Shown piece after piece: positions 61,652 through 64,000 of a stretch of 64,000 bases of DNA. The notes under the pieces are model-generated. The model was not told the origin of the DNA. It saw nothing but the letters and a program-made list of their open reading frames with translations, and did no database searches. The position numbers were made by a program, and so were the translations under genes. Position 1 is the first letter of the stretch; every line of letters begins with the position of its first letter. Origin of the DNA: Nostoc favosum CHAB5714 (GTDB lineage: Bacteria > Cyanobacteriota > Cyanobacteriia > Cyanobacteriales > Nostocaceae); contig NZ_JAIVFQ010000026.1 of the NCBI RefSeq assembly GCF_020829495.1, forward strand, positions 19,189 through 83,188, given 5' to 3'.

Positions 61652-61692
61652 ATTTTGGATTTTAGATGCCTCTGAAATCTAAAATCCAAAAT
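61652..61692 (+). terminator. Inverted repeat after rpiA
   Basis: ATTTTGGATTTTAGAT / ATCTAAAATCCAAAAT, a perfect 16-bp AT-rich hairpin ten bases past the stop. It may terminate rpiA, though this TTTTGGATTTTAGA pair is also a common Nostoc dispersed repeat. Confidence 0.6.
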
Positions 61693-61715
61693 TAAGCAAT
61701 AGACATCTGGTGAAA

Positions 61716-61931
61716 TTAATTATTAAATTCTGTCCCCGCATCACCAAAAGCCACATTGCAACCATAGATAAGTAAGTTCCAAAGATTATCGCTTTTGGCA
61801 GAGGCTGAAAATATCTTTTGCCATAGTTGCAGTTGCTGGCTGTATTCGTCGAGGGTATCAAGTTCTAAATGGGTGTTGCCCAATTGCAAGTAACCTGGGG
61901 CACCGTGGCACACAATATGAATATTAGTCAA
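61716..61931 (-). pseudogene. Fragment of a DUF4347-domain gene
   Basis: The 71-codon minus-strand frame reads IHIVCHGAPGYLQLGNTHLELDTLDEYSQQLQLWQKIF... LLIYGCNVAFGDAGTEF. This is the core of DUF4347, a domain at the N-terminus of large cyanobacterial surface or calcium-binding proteins, which normally run for thousands of residues. There is no ATG, and the frame stops right after GTEFNN, so both ends are lost. It lies next to the MITE-like element at 61985. Confidence 0.8.
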
Positions 61932-61984
61932 ATTTGTGCGATGTCTAGCGACAAGCCGCTGCGCGATTCTATGTACTTACTAAG

Positions 61985-62131
61985 TAAGCTGATATGCGTC
62001 TAAATTATATAAATATATAAACATTCTTTATAATCGTTGAGGGTTGACGGTTGACAGTTGACGGTTATCGGTCATCAGTCAACGGTCAACAGTCATCAGG
62101 TAAATGTACAAGTTAAATGCATAACAGCTTA
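61985..62131. mobile_element. MITE-like element with TAAGCTG(A/T)TA ends, copy 2
   Basis: A 147-bp copy of the 36925 element, longer through an extra ATATAAAT and an added TTGACGGTT unit. Ends are TAAGCTGATATGCGT and (complement) TAAGCTGTTATGCAT. It lies between the DUF4347 fragment and ftsW. Confidence 0.8.
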
Positions 62132-62254
62132 TTTTCCCTTAAGTTGCTATCATACAGCAATTTGACGCTTTTTTGACATCTACCCGTTAGGGTCGAGGTG
62201 TGCATTACTACATCACCCCTCCCATCCGAAACCGTGCGTGCCCTTGCCTCTTTT

Positions 62255-63457
62255 TCAATTCCTATTTTTTTGAAAACCCCGGCGTCTGCGGCCATTTTCC
62301 AACAAGGGTTTTCGCAACGGTACTACCTCAGCTTCGCTACTCTCGCGTGCGACCCGAATCAGCAACCCAGCAGCTATTAAGCTAGCAATCATGGAATTAC
62401 CACCATAACTAAACATGGGCAAAGGTAAGCCAGTAGTCGGTAGAGAACCTGTAGCAACACCAATATGAAGCAATGATTGTCCTACCATCAAAATCGTCAC
62501 GCCGATCGCCACCAATCGATGTACTGTATTTTTAGCCTTCAGCGCCACGATTAATCCAAGAGTGGCAAATGTAGCTAAAAGTGCCAACAATACCATACTG
62601 CCAACAAAGCCAAACTCTTCAGCGAACACCGCAAAAATAAAATCAGTATCCTGAATGGGTAAATAAAACAGCTTTTGTTGAGAAAGCCCAAATCCAGCTC
62701 CCCAAGTTTTACCAGAACCCACAGCTAGTAGACTTTGCACCAACTGGTAGCCATCTCCTGTCGCATCTGCCCACGGATCGAGGAATGACATCACCCGCTT
62801 ACGCTGATACTCTTTGATGCTAATACTGAGTAGTGCCAACATCACTCCGCCAATTGCTGTTCCTCCCAGGTACTTGTAAGGTAAACCAGCTGCTAAAGCA
62901 ATTAGCCAAATAGTCATACCGCAAAGTGCTGTTGTACTCAAGTTAGGTTGAGCAAGAATTCCTAAAAGTACCAGACCGAAAATACCCAACCAAGCCAAGC
63001 GAACCCGCCAACTGATTCGTTCCCACTGACCAAAAAGCCGCGCACTTTGCAGCACCAAAAAAGGTTTAATTAATTCTGAGGGTTGAATCGGAATAGGCCC
63101 GATCGCAATCCAACGCGCTGCGTCAAAAGCCTTTTTTCCCAATCCTGGGATCAGTGTAATGAAAATTAACGTCAAAAACAGTAATAAAAACCAATGGGAT
63201 ACTCCCAAAATTTTCTGCAATGACGAATTAACAATAATATTGAATCCGATTAAGGAAACTAAGACCCAAAGCAGTTGACGCTTAAAGTAGTACAACCCAT
63301 CATGATGATTGCCATCAGCGACAGGATAGGATGCTGAAAATAGCATGATCAAGCCGACGAACAGCCAAATCAACGTTAACCAGCGCAATAGCCGCGCTTC
63401 TAATGCCCAGTTGGAGACTGAACTATCAAAAATTGGAATCAGGCGGCGTAGATTCAC
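62255..63457 (-). CDS. ftsW: FtsW/RodA/SpoVE-family peptidoglycan glycosyltransferase
   Basis: A 400-residue SEDS protein that polymerises lipid II during septal wall synthesis. About ten membrane helices are visible. SEDS landmarks are GLGKKAFDAARWIAIGPIPIQPSELIKPFLVL, AQPNLSTTALCGMTIW (catalytic-loop region with QPNL), LDPWADATGDGYQLVQSLLAVGSGKTWGAGFGLSQQKLFYLPIQDTDFIFAVFAEEFGF, and SLPTTGLPLPMFSYGG. The WGAGFG..QKLFYLP..DTDFIFA segment and the gene length favour FtsW over RodA, but a RodA identity is not excluded. The start is GTG 63457. Confidence 0.9.
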   Translation of the reverse strand: MNLRRLIPIFDSSVSNWALEARLLRWLTLIWLFVGLIMLFSASYPVADGNHHDGLYYFKRQLLWVLVSLIGFNIIVNSSLQKILGVSHWFLLLFLTLIFITLIPGLGKKAFDAARWIAIGPIPIQPSELIKPFLVLQSARLFGQWERISWRVRLAWLGIFGLVLLGILAQPNLSTTALCGMTIWLIALAAGLPYKYLGGTAIGGVMLALLSISIKEYQRKRVMSFLDPWADATGDGYQLVQSLLAVGSGKTWGAGFGLSQQKLFYLPIQDTDFIFAVFAEEFGFVGSMVLLALLATFATLGLIVALKAKNTVHRLVAIGVTILMVGQSLLHIGVATGSLPTTGLPLPMFSYGGNSMIASLIAAGLLIRVARESSEAEVVPLRKPLLENGRRRRGFQKNRN

Positions 63458-63748
63458 GATCAGTACAGGTAAAAAGTTAGAAATTAGGAGTTAGAAATAA
63501 AACTCATAAATCATAACTTATAACTCATAAGTAGACTTTACAACCATAAATCTTACACTTGTTAACTTCAATACACCGCTCGCTCAATATTTTTGACAAA
63601 GCTCGCTATGCCAACCGTACCTCTACGAGGAAGCAAACTACGAGTAGCGTCTTGTAGAGCAGGCATTACTACTCCACAAACAAAAAGTAGTATTTTATAC
63701 TTAGTAAATTATTGTAAATGACTTAATTCAGGATTGCTATAGTTAAGA
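63458..63748. other. Gene-free region left of the 63749 repeat array
   Basis: CATAA-type heptamers (about 63495-63530), a GCGTCTTGTAGAGCAGGC dispersed repeat (about 63645) and AT-rich DNA; no gene seen. Confidence 0.5.
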
Positions 63749-63874
63749 GCGATCACATTTGCTTGTTGAGCGACAGCATTTGCTTGTTGAGCGACAGCAT
63801 TTGCTTGTTGAGCGACAGCATTTGCTTGTTGAGCGATCGCATTTGCTTGTTGAGCGACAGCATTTGCTTGTTGA
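63749..63874. repeat. Six tandem 21-bp units GCGACAGCATTTGCTTGTTGA
   Basis: Exactly six 21-bp units (126 bp), differing at a few bases; one unit has GCGATCGC (HIP1) in place of GCGACAGC. On the minus strand one frame reads as heptapeptides LSLNKQM, which is a consequence of the repeat and not evidence of a gene. Confidence 0.92.
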
Positions 63875-63891
63875 ACGTGAGTTCGACGGAA

Positions 63892-64000
63892 CTAAAAAAT
63901 AGCAGGAGGCAGTGCAGGTAAGTCTTTTGGGTAAATATCGATCGATGGTTTTTTGGGCAAATAGGTATAGGCAACCAAACCAGCTATCAAGTTAACCAAA
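63892..64000 (-). CDS. Possible C-terminal end of a membrane protein, cut by the window
   Basis: Reading the minus strand from 63999 gives LVNLIAGLVAYTYLPKKPS, a likely membrane helix, then a polar tail ending LPALPPAIF before TAG at 63892-63894. The composition looks protein-like, and the frame is open to the window edge, so this may be the 3' end of a gene that starts outside. Only 35 residues are visible, so the family cannot be named. It ends 18 bp right of the 21-bp array. Confidence 0.35.
   Translation of the reverse strand, partial: LVNLIAGLVAYTYLPKKPSIDIYPKDLPALPPAIF

Noticed and set aside
63753..63974. A heptapeptide (LSLNKQM) frame at the right end
   Set aside because: It is the translation of the 21-bp tandem array; the neighbouring frame reads as a better protein end.

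Overview
The window comes from a cyanobacterium, most likely a filamentous Nostoc-like member of the Nostocales. Oxygenic-photosynthesis genes are present: psbB and psbT of photosystem II, chlP, the plant-type ferredoxin petF, and ftrC. The palindrome GCGATCGC (HIP1) recurs, for example at 1518, 1602 and, inside psbT, at 5825. Intergenic DNA is long and full of heptamer repeats and small inverted-repeat elements, and a PEP-CTERM protein and several Uma2-family genes are present. All of this fits that group; the genus is an inference.

Layout. 1-2.5 kb: a peptide ABC transporter (permease cut by the window edge, plus binding lipoprotein). 3.3-9.1 kb: psbB-psbT, ribosomal protein S1, a HAD hydrolase and a Uma2 gene. 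9.8-15.4 kb: a tandem array of five secreted four-cysteine paralogues (DUF4360-like), four of them within a duplicated unit that includes promoter-side inverted repeats and a terminator hairpin. 15.7-23.9 kb: cysA, a membrane transglutaminase, chlP, a secreted unknown, a broken DUF433 gene, a hairpin-rich segment without genes, a pentapeptide membrane protein and a Uma2 gene. 24.5-29.2 kb: a nuclease-like gene next to a second hairpin-rich segment, the coupled oxidoreductase-map pair, and an intact IS200/IS605 element with divergent tnpA and tnpB. 30-34.4 kb: petF, a SpoIID-like protein, sulfiredoxin, Dps and an HTH-GrpE-like fusion. 35.3-46.3 kb: a STAS/PP2C partner-switch pair, DUF1350, pentapeptide, amidohydrolase, hemerythrin and DUF5648-like proteins, and typA. 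47-50.5 kb: a toxin-antitoxin-rich stretch (DUF433/DUF5615, DUF2281 with a truncated PIN toxin, ParDE) with repeat insertions and gene remnants. 50.5-64 kb: DUF58, a PEP-CTERM protein, ftrC-DUF309, lptA-lptB-lptF, a CBS-CP12 fusion, SLH and small membrane proteins, rpiA, a DUF4347 fragment and ftsW.

Functional links. psbB/psbT, petF, ftrC, chlP and CBS-CP12 all concern photosynthetic electron flow and light or redox control of carbon metabolism. lptA/B/F form the lipopolysaccharide export route. Sulfiredoxin and Dps next to each other suggest peroxide defence. The most unusual content is not metabolic: at least ten families of small terminal-inverted-repeat elements (one with convincing 10-bp target duplications at two copies and a 9/10 match at a third), a repeat spliced in frame into an antitoxin gene, two candidate structured-RNA segments resembling right ends of RNA-guided-nuclease transposons, and the five-gene DUF4360 amplification.

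All calls are from reading the sequence by eye; no database search or folding program was run.
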